Shown: piece by piece, positions 1-8,190 of the stretch | Position numbering within the stretch: position 1 is the stretch's first letter | Layout: each line of letters starts with the position of its first letter | DNA from: DASWIG01 sp965371445 | GTDB taxonomy: Bacteria; Acidobacteriota; Thermoanaerobaculia; Multivoradales; J023 | Reading direction: 5' to 3' | NCBI GenBank assembly: GCA_965371445.1 | Contig: CBDUYN010000151.1 | Span: forward strand, 1-25,070 | Length of the DNA: 25,070 nt | The notes under the pieces: generated by a model | What the model was told of the DNA's origin: nothing | What the model saw: only the letters and a program-made list of their open reading frames with translations | Databases searched by the model: none | Made by a program: the position numbers and the translations under genes

Positions 1-69
1 CGGGCCGCTCCCGGCCGGGCCGCTCCCGGCCGGGCCGCTCCCGGCCGGGCCGCTCCCGGCCGGGCCGCT
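1..69. repeat. 15-bp in-frame tandem repeat at the start of the hemY fragment
   Basis: Four perfect copies of the unit CGGGCCGCTCCCGGC are followed by nine bases of a fifth. The window begins inside the array, so its true length is unknown. In the hemY reading frame each unit encodes Gly-Pro-Leu-Pro-Ala, so the array is a 5-residue expansion that keeps the frame open. It stops just before the conserved FYSLQGGM segment of the enzyme. It is either a real coding minisatellite or an assembly edge artefact. Confidence 0.93.
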
Positions 70-850
70 TTTCTACTCGCTTCAGGGCGGCATGGAGGAG
101 CTCGTCTCGGCGCTCGTCGAGAAGCTGCCGCCCGAGGCGCTCCACCTGGGCGAGCGGGCCGTGGGCCTCGTACGCCACGGCGCCGGCCGGACGCCGAGCT
201 GGGAGCTGACGCTGGAGGACGGGCGCCGGATCTCGGCCGAGCGGCTGCTGCTCGCGGTGCCGTCGTTCGCGGCGGCGGAGCTCGTCGAGTCGATCGACCC
301 GGAGCTCGCGGCGCGCTTCGCGGCGATCCGCTACGTGTCGCTCGCCACGGTGTCGCTGGGCTTCCGCCGCGCCGACGTCGCCCATCCGCTCGACGGCTTC
401 GGCTTTTTCGTCCCGAGCCGCGAGGGCCGGGAGATGCTGGCCTCGACCTGGACGTCGGTCAAATACGACCACCGCGCCGGGCCGGACGACGTCCTGCTGC
501 GGGTCTTTTTGGGCGGCGCCCACCACGCCGAGGTGCTCGAGCGCGGCGACGAGGAGCTCGTCGAGCTGGCGGTCAACGAGCTGCGCGAGATCCTGGGGAT
601 CGAGGCGCCGCCGCTTGCGGCGCGTCTCCACCGCTGGCCACGCGGCTATCCGCAGTACGAGGTGGGACACGGCGAGCGCGTCGCGGCGATCGAGGCGGCC
701 TTGCCGGAGGGCGTCCTCGTCGCCGGCAGCCCCTATCACGGCGTCGGCCTGCCGGACTGTATCCGGAGCGCCCGGGCGGCCGCGACGCGGCTCGCCCGTA
801 GGCGCGGCGCGGCGGTCGCCGAAGTTGACGGAGGCGCTGTCGCATGCTAA
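2..850 (+). CDS. hemY: Protoporphyrinogen oxidase, HemY type (5' partial)
   Basis: This is the C-terminal part of the FAD-dependent protoporphyrinogen/coproporphyrinogen oxidase, which makes the porphyrin ring used for heme. The 5' end lies outside the window. The frame is open from base 2 through the GPLPA repeat into FYSLQGGMEELVSAL, a typical HemY segment, so an ATG at 92 is internal and not the true start. The C-terminus shows WPRGYPQYEVGH and a final FAD-binding stretch, AGSPYHGVGLPDCI, both characteristic of the family. About 280 residues are visible, against roughly 450-480 for the whole enzyme. It ends 46 bp before actC on the same strand, which suggests that heme synthesis is linked to the heme-rich respiratory genes downstream. 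The family call is firm. The repeat next to a conserved loop is unusual. Confidence 0.9.
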   Translation, partial: GPLPAGPLPAGPLPAGPLPAGPLFYSLQGGMEELVSALVEKLPPEALHLGERAVGLVRHGAGRTPSWELTLEDGRRISAERLLLAVPSFAAAELVESIDPELAARFAAIRYVSLATVSLGFRRADVAHPLDGFGFFVPSREGREMLASTWTSVKYDHRAGPDDVLLRVFLGGAHHAEVLERGDEELVELAVNELREILGIEAPPLAARLHRWPRGYPQYEVGHGERVAAIEAALPEGVLVAGSPYHGVGLPDCIRSARAAATRLARRRGAAVAEVDGGAVAC

Positions 851-872
851 ACATCGCCCGTCCGATTGAACC

Positions 873-884
873 CGTAAGCTTACG
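873..884. promoter_or_regulatory. 12-bp perfect palindrome upstream of actC
   Basis: CGTAAGCTTACG is a perfect palindrome in the short gap between hemY and actC, with the actC ribosome-binding region (GAGGCGAGA) starting right after it. It could be an operator or a chance palindrome. No other copy was noticed in the window. Confidence 0.25.
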
Positions 885-896
885 AGGCGAGAACGT

Positions 897-2297
897 ATGG
901 CAGAGGCCGTAGCTGCACTTTCGATTCAAGACCGCATCGACCCGATCGAGCACCGTCCCGTCCTGATCGAGCACGCGCCGGGATTCCACGGCGTCACGGA
1001 GGCGGTCTCCGCCCCGACGGAGTGGAAGGCCCCCATGGGCTGGTACGTCACCCTGGGGATCTCGCTCTCGATGCTGGCTCTTTTCGGCATCTCCATCGGC
1101 TACCTCTTCTGGGAGGGCACCGGCATCTGGGGCAACAACGTCCCGGTGGCCTGGGGGTGGCCGATCATCAACTTCGTTTTTTGGGTGGGCATCGGCCACG
1201 CCGGGACGCTGATCTCCGCGGTGCTTTTCCTCTTCCGGCAGCGCTGGCGCACGTCGATCAACCGTGCCGCCGAAGCGATGACGATTTTTGCCGTCATGTG
1301 CGCGCTGATCTTTCCGGGGATCCACATCGGCCGTCCGTGGCTGCCCTACTGGATGGCGCCGCTGCCCAACCAGATGGAGATGTGGCCTCAGTTCCGGAGC
1401 CCCTTGATGTGGGACGTCTTCGCGGTCTCGATCTACGGCATGGTCTCGTTCCTCTTCTGGTACCTGGGCATGGTCCCGGACCTGGCGACGCTGCGCGACC
1501 GGGCGGCGACCAAAGCGCGGCGCCTCGCCTACGGGATCTTCGCCCTCGGCTGGCGCGGGTCGTTTCGCCAGTGGCTGCACTATGAGAAGGCCTACCTGCT
1601 CCTCGCGGGCCTCGCGACGCCGCTCGTGCTCTCGGTCCACTCGGTGGTGTCGTTTGATTTCGCGACCTCGCAGCTCCCGGGCTGGCACACGACGATCTTC
1701 CCGCCCTACTTCGTGGCGGGCGCCATTTTCTCAGGCCTCGCCATGGTGATCACCCTGATGGTGGTCTGCCGCGTGGTCTTCAAGATGGAGCACATCGTCA
1801 ACCTCCTGCACTTCGACCGCATGGCGAAGCTGATCCTCGTGACCAGCTCGATCGTGGGCTTCGCCTACTCGACGGAGTTTTTCATCGCCTGGTACAGCGG
1901 CAGCGAGTACGAGCTCTTCGCGTTCACGAATCGGGCGAGGGGTCAGTACGCCTGGGCCTACTGGACCATGGTCACGTGCAACGTGGTGGTGCCGCAGCTT
2001 TTCTGGTCGAAGAAGCTGCGCACTCACATCCCGACGCTTTTTGTCGCCTCGATCCTGATCAACGTCGGCATGTGGTTCGAGCGCTTCGTGATCGTCGTCA
2101 CGTCGCTTCACGCCGACTTCCTGCCGTCGAGCTGGGACTACTTCCGGCCGACGTTCTGGGACATCTCGACGTTGATCGGCAGCTTCGGCCTCTTCTTTAC
2201 GATGTTCACGCTCTTCGTCCGCTTTCTGCCGATGGTGGCCATGTCGGAGGTCAAGTACGTGCTGCCCGAGGCTCAAGTCCACCACCGGGAAGAGTAG
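897..2297 (+). CDS. actC: Alternative complex III subunit ActC (NrfD-like membrane protein)
   Basis: This 466-residue polytopic inner-membrane protein is the NrfD/PsrC-like subunit of alternative complex III, which oxidises quinol and passes electrons to cytochromes. A soluble N-terminus of about 45 residues carries HRPVLIEH. It is followed by many hydrophobic segments, including the family-typical stretches FVFWVGIGHAGTLISAVLF, WRTSINRAAEAMTIFAVMC and WPQFRSPLMWDVFAVS. The length matches the family. The ATG at 897 has a GAGG-type ribosome-binding site about 10 bp upstream. actD follows after 12 bp and actF after that, the order seen in known act operons. The cytochrome and iron-sulfur subunits ActA and ActB, normally encoded upstream of actC, are not in the window; hemY takes that place. 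Confidence 0.95.
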   Translation: MAEAVAALSIQDRIDPIEHRPVLIEHAPGFHGVTEAVSAPTEWKAPMGWYVTLGISLSMLALFGISIGYLFWEGTGIWGNNVPVAWGWPIINFVFWVGIGHAGTLISAVLFLFRQRWRTSINRAAEAMTIFAVMCALIFPGIHIGRPWLPYWMAPLPNQMEMWPQFRSPLMWDVFAVSIYGMVSFLFWYLGMVPDLATLRDRAATKARRLAYGIFALGWRGSFRQWLHYEKAYLLLAGLATPLVLSVHSVVSFDFATSQLPGWHTTIFPPYFVAGAIFSGLAMVITLMVVCRVVFKMEHIVNLLHFDRMAKLILVTSSIVGFAYSTEFFIAWYSGSEYELFAFTNRARGQYAWAYWTMVTCNVVVPQLFWSKKLRTHIPTLFVASILINVGMWFERFVIVVTSLHADFLPSSWDYFRPTFWDISTLIGSFGLFFTMFTLFVRFLPMVAMSEVKYVLPEAQVHHREE

Positions 2298-2309
2298 GTG
2301 AGGAAAACG

Positions 2310-2858
2310 ATGCCCGAAGAAAACCCATCGAGCGAGACGTACGGCCTGTTGGCTGAGTTCGACGGTCCCGAGGCGCTGCTTCACGCCTGCACGCAGATCC
2401 GCGACGAGGGTTTCAAGCGCTGGGACGCCCACGTGCCCTTTCCCCTCCACGGCCTGGAGGCGGCGATGGGAGTGCGGCGCTCCTGGGTTTCGCTGTTCGT
2501 CCTGGTGATGGGCCTTTCCGGGGCGGTGCTGGGGATGCTCATGCAGTGGTGGGTGGCGGAGATCGCCTATCCGCTCGTCATCAGCGGCAAGCCTCTTTTC
2601 AGCTGGCCGGCCTTCGTGCCGGTCATGTTCGAGTGCGGCGTTTTGGGCGGCGCGTCGGGGGCGATCCTGGGTTTCCTGATCCTGGCGCGCCTGCCGCAGC
2701 ACCACCATCCGTTGTTCAACACGAAGGTGATCAAGAAGGCCTCCGACGACGGCTTCCTGGTTTCGATCGAGGCGGCGGATCCGCGCTACGACGCCGAGCA
2801 GACCCCCGCCTTCCTGAAAGAGCTCGGGGCCATCCAGGTGGAGACGGTCGCAGCCTGA
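2310..2858 (+). CDS. actD: Alternative complex III subunit ActD (DUF3341)
   Basis: This 182-residue protein is the ActD/DUF3341 subunit, which sits beside ActC in the membrane. It begins with a soluble part containing YGLLAEFDGPEALLHAC and GFKRWDAHVPFPLHGLE, a DUF3341 signature. Two transmembrane helices follow at about residues 60-80 and 103-127. The C-terminus is soluble and includes LPQHHHPLF. I chose the ATG at 2310 over an in-frame GTG at 2298 because GTGAGG at 2298-2303 then serves as a ribosome-binding site at good distance. The gene begins 12 bp after actC and ends 13 bp before actF, consistent with one transcript. Confidence 0.93.
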   Translation: MPEENPSSETYGLLAEFDGPEALLHACTQIRDEGFKRWDAHVPFPLHGLEAAMGVRRSWVSLFVLVMGLSGAVLGMLMQWWVAEIAYPLVISGKPLFSWPAFVPVMFECGVLGGASGAILGFLILARLPQHHHPLFNTKVIKKASDDGFLVSIEAADPRYDAEQTPAFLKELGAIQVETVAA

Positions 2859-2871
2859 AGAGGATTTCACG

Positions 2872-4077
2872 GTGGAAAGAGAATTTTCGTTACCCTCGGA
2901 GCAGGTGGAGATTCCGGAATCGAGCGCCTGGACGAAGCTGCTGCCGATCCTGGCCGCCGCCGTCGGCGTCTTGGGCCTGGTCGTATCCTTTGCCCTGGGC
3001 GCCGGAGAGGAGAAGGTACGCTTCCTCTACGCGTACCTCTTCGCCTTCCTGTATTTCCTGTCGATCGCCCTGGGCGGGCTCTTTTTTGTGCTGTTGCACC
3101 ACCTGGCCCGTTCGGGCTGGAGCGTCGTGGTGCGGCGCGTGGCGGAGCACGTCTCGGCGACGCTGCCGCTTTTCGCGTTTCTCTTCCTCCCCATCGTCTG
3201 GGGCTTTGGCGACATCTTCGCGTGGTCTCAGGCCGAAGGCGACGCATTGATCGAGCACAAGGCGGCCTACCTCAATCCGACGTTCTTTTTTGTCCGTGCG
3301 GTGATTTTCTTCACCGTCTGGATCGTCCTCTCCTCCTGGTACCGCCGGCAGTCGATGCGCCAGGACGAGAGCGGCGACGTCGCGATCTCGCGCCGCCTGC
3401 GGACCTTTAGCGCCGTCGGCATGATCCTCTTCGCCCTGACGTTGAACTACGCCTCCGTCGACTGGATCATGTCGCTTCACGCGCACTGGTTCTCGACCAT
3501 GTTCGGCGTCTACTTTTTCGCCGGCACGGTCGTGGCGATCCTGGCGACGTTGATCCTCCTGATCCTGCAGCTCCAGGCCGGCGGTCTCTTGCACAACGTC
3601 GTGACCTGGGAGCACTTCCACGACCTCGGGAAGCTCCTTTTCGCCTTCACGGTCTTCTGGGCCTACATCGCTTTTTCGCAGTTCATGCTCATCTGGTACG
3701 CCAACCTCCCGGAGGAGACGTCGTTTTTCGACCACCGCTGGCACGGCGGTTGGGAGCACGTCTCGATCTTCCTTGCCGTGGGGCACTTCGCCCTGCCGTT
3801 TCTCTTTCTGCTCTCCTCCGACTTCAAGCGCCGGCGCTGGTCGCTGACCCTGGCCTCCTGCTGGTTGCTCTTCATGCACGCGGTCGACATCTACTGGCTG
3901 GTGCTCCCGAACTTCCCGGAGAGCCACGGCTTTCACCCGGCGTGGGTCGACCTGAGCGCCTTCGTCGGGATCGGCGGGCTCTTCCTGGCCGTCTTCGCGC
4001 GGAGCTTGAAGGGCAAGGCCCTCGTCCCGGTGCGGGATCCGCGTCTGGCGGAGTCGGTGGCCTTCGAGACCGTCTAG
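2872..4077 (+). CDS. actF: Alternative complex III subunit ActF (NrfD-like)
   Basis: This 401-residue polytopic inner-membrane protein is the second NrfD-like subunit of alternative complex III, a paralogue of ActC. About ten hydrophobic segments are visible. Family-typical stretches include LYFLSIALGGLFFVLLHHLA, LNYASVDWIMSLHAHWFST, FAFTVFWAYIAFSQFMLIWY and FLLSSDFKR. The start is a GTG at 2872 preceded by AGAGGA, which overlaps the actD stop region. In many act operons a small monoheme cytochrome gene (actE) lies between actD and actF; here only 13 bp separate them, so actE is missing. A cytochrome gene follows 6 bp after the stop and may take over the electron-acceptor role. Confidence 0.94.
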   Translation: MEREFSLPSEQVEIPESSAWTKLLPILAAAVGVLGLVVSFALGAGEEKVRFLYAYLFAFLYFLSIALGGLFFVLLHHLARSGWSVVVRRVAEHVSATLPLFAFLFLPIVWGFGDIFAWSQAEGDALIEHKAAYLNPTFFFVRAVIFFTVWIVLSSWYRRQSMRQDESGDVAISRRLRTFSAVGMILFALTLNYASVDWIMSLHAHWFSTMFGVYFFAGTVVAILATLILLILQLQAGGLLHNVVTWEHFHDLGKLLFAFTVFWAYIAFSQFMLIWYANLPEETSFFDHRWHGGWEHVSIFLAVGHFALPFLFLLSSDFKRRRWSLTLASCWLLFMHAVDIYWLVLPNFPESHGFHPAWVDLSAFVGIGGLFLAVFARSLKGKALVPVRDPRLAESVAFETV

Positions 4078-4083
4078 GAACCG

Positions 4084-5748
4084 GTGGCGAGCCACGAGGG
4101 TCGTCCACGGGTGCGGGACTCGGGAATCGTCTTCGCCGTCACCCTCTTGCTGCTCGCGGCGCCCGCCTGGCGGGCCCGGCCGCAAGAGCAGGAGAGCCCA
4201 CAGGCGGCGACCGGACGGCAGCTCGTCACCCTGCTGGGCTGTCCGGGCTGCCATACGATCACCGATCCGGCTTTCGCCGATCTCGGCAAGTCGGGCCCGG
4301 ACCTGCGGCGCATCGCGGCGAAGACGAATCCGAGCTGGACCCTCCAATGGGTGACCGATCCCAGGAAACTCCGTCCCACGACCTGGATGCCGCATTTCTT
4401 CGACGAGACGGACCGGACCCAGGCCCACGCCGTCGTCGCCTACCTGTGGGACAAGTCGCAGCCGGTCGACTATCCATCCCCTCCCGCCGGTGACGCCGAG
4501 CGCGGCGAGGAGCTCTTCCACTCTGTCGGATGTACCGGCTGTCACCTCCGGGAGACCGGAGCCGAGCGCCACGACTTTCCCGAGCCCTACCGTCTGCAGG
4601 GTCCCAACCTGATCCACCTCGGCAGCAAGGTCGACGCTGCCTGGCTCTTCGCCTGGCTCCGGAACCCGCGGCGGTACGCCCCGGAGACGCGGATGCCCGA
4701 CCTTCGTTTGAGTGGCCGGGAGGCAGCGGACCTGGTCGCTTTCCTGATGGCGAGCCGCGCTCCCGATAAAGAGGGCGCAGAGCTTGCGCTCGGCGGCGCC
4801 GGCGACGTGGAGGCCGGACGGGAAGCGATCGCCCTCTACGGCTGCTACGGCTGCCACGCGATCGCCGGCTTCGAGGAAGCCGGCCGGCCGGCCGGCGAAT
4901 GGACGTCTTTGGACGGCTTCTCCGGCCACGGCCTTGATGGGCTGCCCGACTTCCGGCTCTCCGTCCGCGAGCTCGAGGCGATCCGCACGGCCACCGGCAA
5001 GGCGTCCGCCGCCGGCGACGCGGCGCTCGTCGCCGGCCGCCGGCTGGTGGCCCGTTACGGCTGCCGGGGCTGCCACCTGCTCGAAGGCGGAGGGCACGCC
5101 ATCGAGGCCACCATCGACGATCCGGGCCTGCTGCCGCCGAACCTGAACGGGGAGGGCTCGCGGGTGCAGCCGGCGTGGCTGCGGGCCTATCTCAAAGATC
5201 CCGCCGGCGTCCGGCTGCGCTCCTGGCTCACCGTCCGCATGCCCACCTTCGACTTTTCCGAGGAGGAGATCCGCACCGCCGTCGCCTACTTCGCGGCCCT
5301 GGAAGAAGGGGAGGTGGCGCTGTCGCCGGCCGCCGCGCCCACGGCGCGAAGCCTCGCCCTGGGCCGCGAGGCGTTCGACCTGATGCCGTGCGGCCGCTGC
5401 CATCCGAAGGGTTCGGCGGCGGACGCGCTGGCTCTCGGCGCGGCGAGCCTCGGTCCGCCGCTCGGGCTCGCGAGCCGGCGGCTGCGCTACGAGTGGATCG
5501 CGCTGTGGCTCAAGGACCCCCAGAGCTGGCTTCCGGGAACCATGATGCCGACTTTTTTCATCGAGTCGCGGCCCGGGGTTTTCGTCTCGCCCTTCACCGG
5601 CGCCCTCGACGCGCCCCTCTTCGCGGAGCCCAAGGCGCGCATGATGGAGCTCGTGGGCTCGGAGAAGGAGCTGGAGGCGTTCCTCGACGACGCCGACGCG
5701 GTGATCGCGGCGCTTCGCGACTACGTCTGGAGCCTGGGAGACGAATAA
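4084..5748 (+). CDS. Exported pentaheme c-type cytochrome next to alternative complex III
   Basis: This 554-residue protein has a hydrophobic N-terminal signal or anchor segment (about residues 14-31) and five CxxCH sites starting near residues 53, 150, 254, 327 and 436. Four of the segments carry a later MP or MMP pair (WMPHFF, RMPDLR, RMPTFD, MMPTFF), the usual place of the methionine axial ligand in class I cytochrome c domains. The protein therefore looks like a string of cytochrome c domains. It follows actF by 6 bp and is probably cotranscribed. A reasonable inference is that it accepts electrons from alternative complex III in the periplasm, replacing the missing ActE. GTG at 4084 was used; GTG at 4111 would give a shorter signal peptide and is also possible. 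It ends only 6 bp from the convergent gene. Confidence 0.88.
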   Translation: MASHEGRPRVRDSGIVFAVTLLLLAAPAWRARPQEQESPQAATGRQLVTLLGCPGCHTITDPAFADLGKSGPDLRRIAAKTNPSWTLQWVTDPRKLRPTTWMPHFFDETDRTQAHAVVAYLWDKSQPVDYPSPPAGDAERGEELFHSVGCTGCHLRETGAERHDFPEPYRLQGPNLIHLGSKVDAAWLFAWLRNPRRYAPETRMPDLRLSGREAADLVAFLMASRAPDKEGAELALGGAGDVEAGREAIALYGCYGCHAIAGFEEAGRPAGEWTSLDGFSGHGLDGLPDFRLSVRELEAIRTATGKASAAGDAALVAGRRLVARYGCRGCHLLEGGGHAIEATIDDPGLLPPNLNGEGSRVQPAWLRAYLKDPAGVRLRSWLTVRMPTFDFSEEEIRTAVAYFAALEEGEVALSPAAAPTARSLALGREAFDLMPCGRCHPKGSAADALALGAASLGPPLGLASRRLRYEWIALWLKDPQSWLPGTMMPTFFIESRPGVFVSPFTGALDAPLFAEPKARMMELVGSEKELEAFLDDADAVIAALRDYVWSLGDE

Positions 5749-5754
5749 GGCCGA

Positions 5755-6477
5755 TCACCTCCCGAGCTCGAAGGTCACCGCGGTCTCGCCGTTCGGCTCG
5801 ACGGTGATCTTCTTTACCCTCTCGCCCAGGGTCTCGTGCCAGAGCTCCAGCTCGTACTGCCCCGGCGGGACGTCCGTGAGCTGAAAGGAGCCGCTGTCGT
5901 CGCTCAAGGCATAGTACGGGTGCTTCTGCAAGACGATGTAGGACTTCATCCACGGGTGAAGGTCGCAGCCGATTCGGATCACCTTCTGCTCCGACACCCG
6001 CGCGGTGAAGTTCTCGACGAGAAGCTTCTCGACGAACTTCGGCTGCCCGACGTTGAAGACGGAATCCCTGCCGTACGAGCGGACGCCGTGGGCGATGCGG
6101 TCGCCGTTTAAGATGTGAAGGTCCGCGTCGTCGCGAAAGAGGAGGACGTGGGGCTCGAACCGGCAAGCCGACTGTCCGAGGGTGTATTCGCGATCCTCCC
6201 ACTTCTTCCCCCGCGGGATCCTCCGCAGGTTGGCGACAGCATTCTTGACCCCTCCGTCGGCGCCGACGAGAAGAGCCCTGGAGAGGGTCTCTTTTCCACA
6301 GACCTCCGTGTCCGTGGAAACGACGAGCCTCTCAGAAGGGGGAGCAGTGCCGGTGAACGTCACCTGGCCGACCACGGAGCCACCGTCCTTCACTTCGCCC
6401 TCTTCGTACGAGTCGGTCTGAGCCAGGGCGACGGCCACGTTGAGGATTGCGGAGACGACGATCAGGGTCGAACGCAT
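5755..6477 (-). CDS. Exported cupredoxin-like protein with carboxypeptidase-regulatory-like domain
   Basis: This 240-residue protein has a clear signal peptide (MRSTLIVVSAILNVAVALAQ). Its middle part resembles small blue-copper proteins: a His in RIAHGVRSYG and the cluster GCDLHPWM supply the His, Cys, His and Met usually found at a type 1 copper site. The C-terminal part (FQLTDVPPGQYELELWHE) matches the beta-sandwich carboxypeptidase-regulatory-like fold. The ATG at 6477 is preceded by AGGAG, and the gene starts 11 bp after the beta-barrel gene on the same strand, so they are likely one operon. The role inferred from context is periplasmic electron transfer or copper handling. Copper binding is an inference from the motif; similar CDxHPWM proteins are common in Acidobacteriota and Planctomycetes without an assigned function. 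Confidence 0.75.
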   Translation of the reverse strand: MRSTLIVVSAILNVAVALAQTDSYEEGEVKDGGSVVGQVTFTGTAPPSERLVVSTDTEVCGKETLSRALLVGADGGVKNAVANLRRIPRGKKWEDREYTLGQSACRFEPHVLLFRDDADLHILNGDRIAHGVRSYGRDSVFNVGQPKFVEKLLVENFTARVSEQKVIRIGCDLHPWMKSYIVLQKHPYYALSDDSGSFQLTDVPPGQYELELWHETLGERVKKITVEPNGETAVTFELGR

Positions 6478-6488
6478 GAGCCTTGCTC

Positions 6489-7881
6489 CTATAAACCGTT
6501 TTCGTTCTGCGGGTCGGGCTGGGACCAGAGGCCGGGAAGGTCGACCGGCCAGGGCTCGGGCTTCGGCCGCCGGCGGGGGGCGCTGAGCCGGCCGGGGAAG
6601 ATGCGCCGCGAAATCCGCAACGAGGCGGTCAGGCCCTCGAGCTCCTCGATCACCACCTTGTCGAGCTCGCGGCTCCGCGTCCAGCCCTCCACCGAGGCTA
6701 GCACAGTGATCTTGCCCACGACCCACCTACCCTGGAAGCCGCAGGCCGGCGAAACTGTCCTTCTGGTCGTCCTGCAGCGGATCGAAGGCCCCTTCGAAGA
6801 CCTCGCGGTCAACCTCGCGGAAACCCCAGAACGGCTCGACCCAGGCGTAGTTGAGCGACACCTCGAAGGCGTTTCGAATGGCCGAGGTCTTGTTCCTCGG
6901 CGCCGTGACCCGGTACTCGACGACCAAAATGTCTCCGTCGCGGATCCGGCCGCCGGGCAGCGGGACGATCTCCACGAATTCGGCAAATTCCGCGAGCTCG
7001 TAGTCGACCCCTTCGTCGTAGACCGTCGTGCGCGGCTCGTCGGTGACCACGACGCTTCCGGGGATCACCCCGGGGCGCTCGAGGCGCGAGGGAACGCCGA
7101 AGTGGGCGACGTGGCGTTCCTCGGTCAAGAGCTCCTGGCCGTCGCCGCGCAGGCTGTCACGCATCTCGTACCTGCCGGTGAACCGCGCCGTCAGCCGGCC
7201 GCGGCCTGGGAGGTTCTTACGGTAGGTCGAGCTCAGGCCGAGCTCTTCGGAAGAGCTCGTACCCGCCCGCGACGACGAGCGCGCCCGCTCTACGGTCAGG
7301 TCGGTCTCCAGGCTCTGGTAGAGGCGGTGGTGAAGGCCCAGGATCCCCCGTTGCGACGTGGTGGGCGGACCCGAGAAGCTCTCGCGCTGCTGCCCCACGT
7401 AGCGCAAGCTGCTCGAGAGGCTCTTGCGGTGCTGGAGACGCAAATCCTCGTCGAGGAAAAAAGAGGAGGATCGAAGCTCGCCGCCGCGGCGGGGTGAGAC
7501 CGGCAGGAACGTCGCCAACAGGTCGAGGCCCACCAGCCTGCCGTCGCCCGCGCCTTCCTGCTCCTGGGTGGTGACCTGGCTCCGGAGCAGACCCAGGTTG
7601 AACCCGTAGTTGACGAGGAGGAAATCGGTGTCGACCACGGTGAGCGTGTTGCGCAGCAGGAGCCTTTCTTCCATGAGCTCGCGCTCGAAGAGCGAGCTGC
7701 CCCTGACAAGGAGCGAGGACTCCTGCCGTTGGAGGCCGAAGTGGAGCTCCGCGGTCCCGGTCCAGGGGCCGAAGACGAAGAAGTCCTGGGCGGCGAGAGG
7801 AGAAGCCAGGGCGATCCAAACGGCAAGCCCGGCGCCACGGACGCGGCGCCGGGCCGGTCTCTCCGAAGCGGTGGAGCGCAT
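6489..7881 (-). CDS. Outer-membrane beta-barrel protein, frameshifted
   Basis: A signal peptide (GAGLAVWIALASPLAAQ) is followed by alternating hydrophobic and polar strands such as FLLVNYGFNLGLLRS, DLRLQHRKSLSSSLRYVG and LTARFTGRYEMRDS, the pattern of an outer-membrane beta-barrel. A segment with GVDYELAEFAEFVEIVPLPG and GDILVVEYRV looks like a beta-rich loop or plug domain found in such proteins. The first frame stops at 6727, but the protein clearly continues in another frame (GRWVVGKITVLASVEG to the stop at 6489). One extra base near 6735-6742 (CTTCCAGGGTAGG on the minus strand) explains this. The restored protein would be about 462 residues. It lies directly downstream of a cytochrome gene and upstream of the cupredoxin gene, so it may be the porin of a porin-cytochrome conduit. 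That role is an inference. Confidence 0.7.
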
Positions 7882-7927
7882 CCTTCGCACGAGCTCACCC
7901 TTCGGAGAACGCTTCCCGGCTTTGTCC

Positions 7928-8182
7928 TCAACCTCGGTCGTGGCACTTCTGGCAGATGTAGGAGGCTCCGGGACCGGTGCCCGAGCCGCCCAGGGTGCCT
8001 CGCAGCAGGGGAATGCCGAAGACCAGAGTGCGCTCGTTGTGCACGCCGTGGCAGGAGGTGCACTCGATGCCGGTGGCGTTGGGCACGGCACCGGCCGAGA
8101 TGTTGCCGGCGTTGTCGTTGAACAGGCGGATTCCGAGGGCCGTCGGATCCGAGTTGAAGTCCGACACGAAGACGTTGCGCCG
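7928..8182 (-). pseudogene. C-terminal fragment of a multiheme c-type cytochrome
   Basis: About 85 residues of a cytochrome end are visible, with two heme sites (IECTSCHGVHN and YICQKCHDRG) spaced in the way common at the C-terminus of multiheme cytochromes. The frame reads VFVSDFNSDPTALGIRLFND before the hemes, a sensible protein, and stops at 7928. Upstream of about 8182 it no longer looks like coding sequence on this strand. No signal peptide or start codon with a ribosome-binding site can be found, so the gene has lost its 5' end at the junction near 8165-8190. It sits 46 bp upstream of the beta-barrel gene on the same strand. The GTG at 8167 could start an orphan peptide but would give no signal for export. 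Confidence 0.7.
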
Positions 8183-8190
8183 GAGGCTTT
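8165..8190. other. Rearrangement or assembly junction between two 5'-truncated cytochrome genes
   Basis: Minus-strand cytochrome coding runs up to about 8165-8182 and plus-strand cytochrome coding begins at about 8185. Neither gene has a start, signal peptide or promoter, and there is no intergenic space. Two divergent genes that both lack their N-termini at the same point imply an inversion, a deletion or a false join. Confidence 0.65.

Noticed and set aside
1..69. CRISPR array
   Set aside because: Units are 15 bp and contiguous with no spacers; it is a coding tandem repeat.
92..850. hemY starting at ATG 92
   Set aside because: The conserved FYSLQGG segment lies just before this ATG in the same open frame, and the FAD-binding N-terminus would be missing; the gene is 5' partial.
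2890..5403. Very long open frame on the minus strand opposite actF and the pentaheme gene
   Set aside because: It is antisense to well-recognised proteins; its product is rich in Arg, Gly, Glu and Asp without any domain. High GC content keeps such frames open.
5740..5760. Rho-independent terminator between the convergent pentaheme and cupredoxin genes
   Set aside because: Only 6 bp separate the stops and no hairpin with a T-tract was found.
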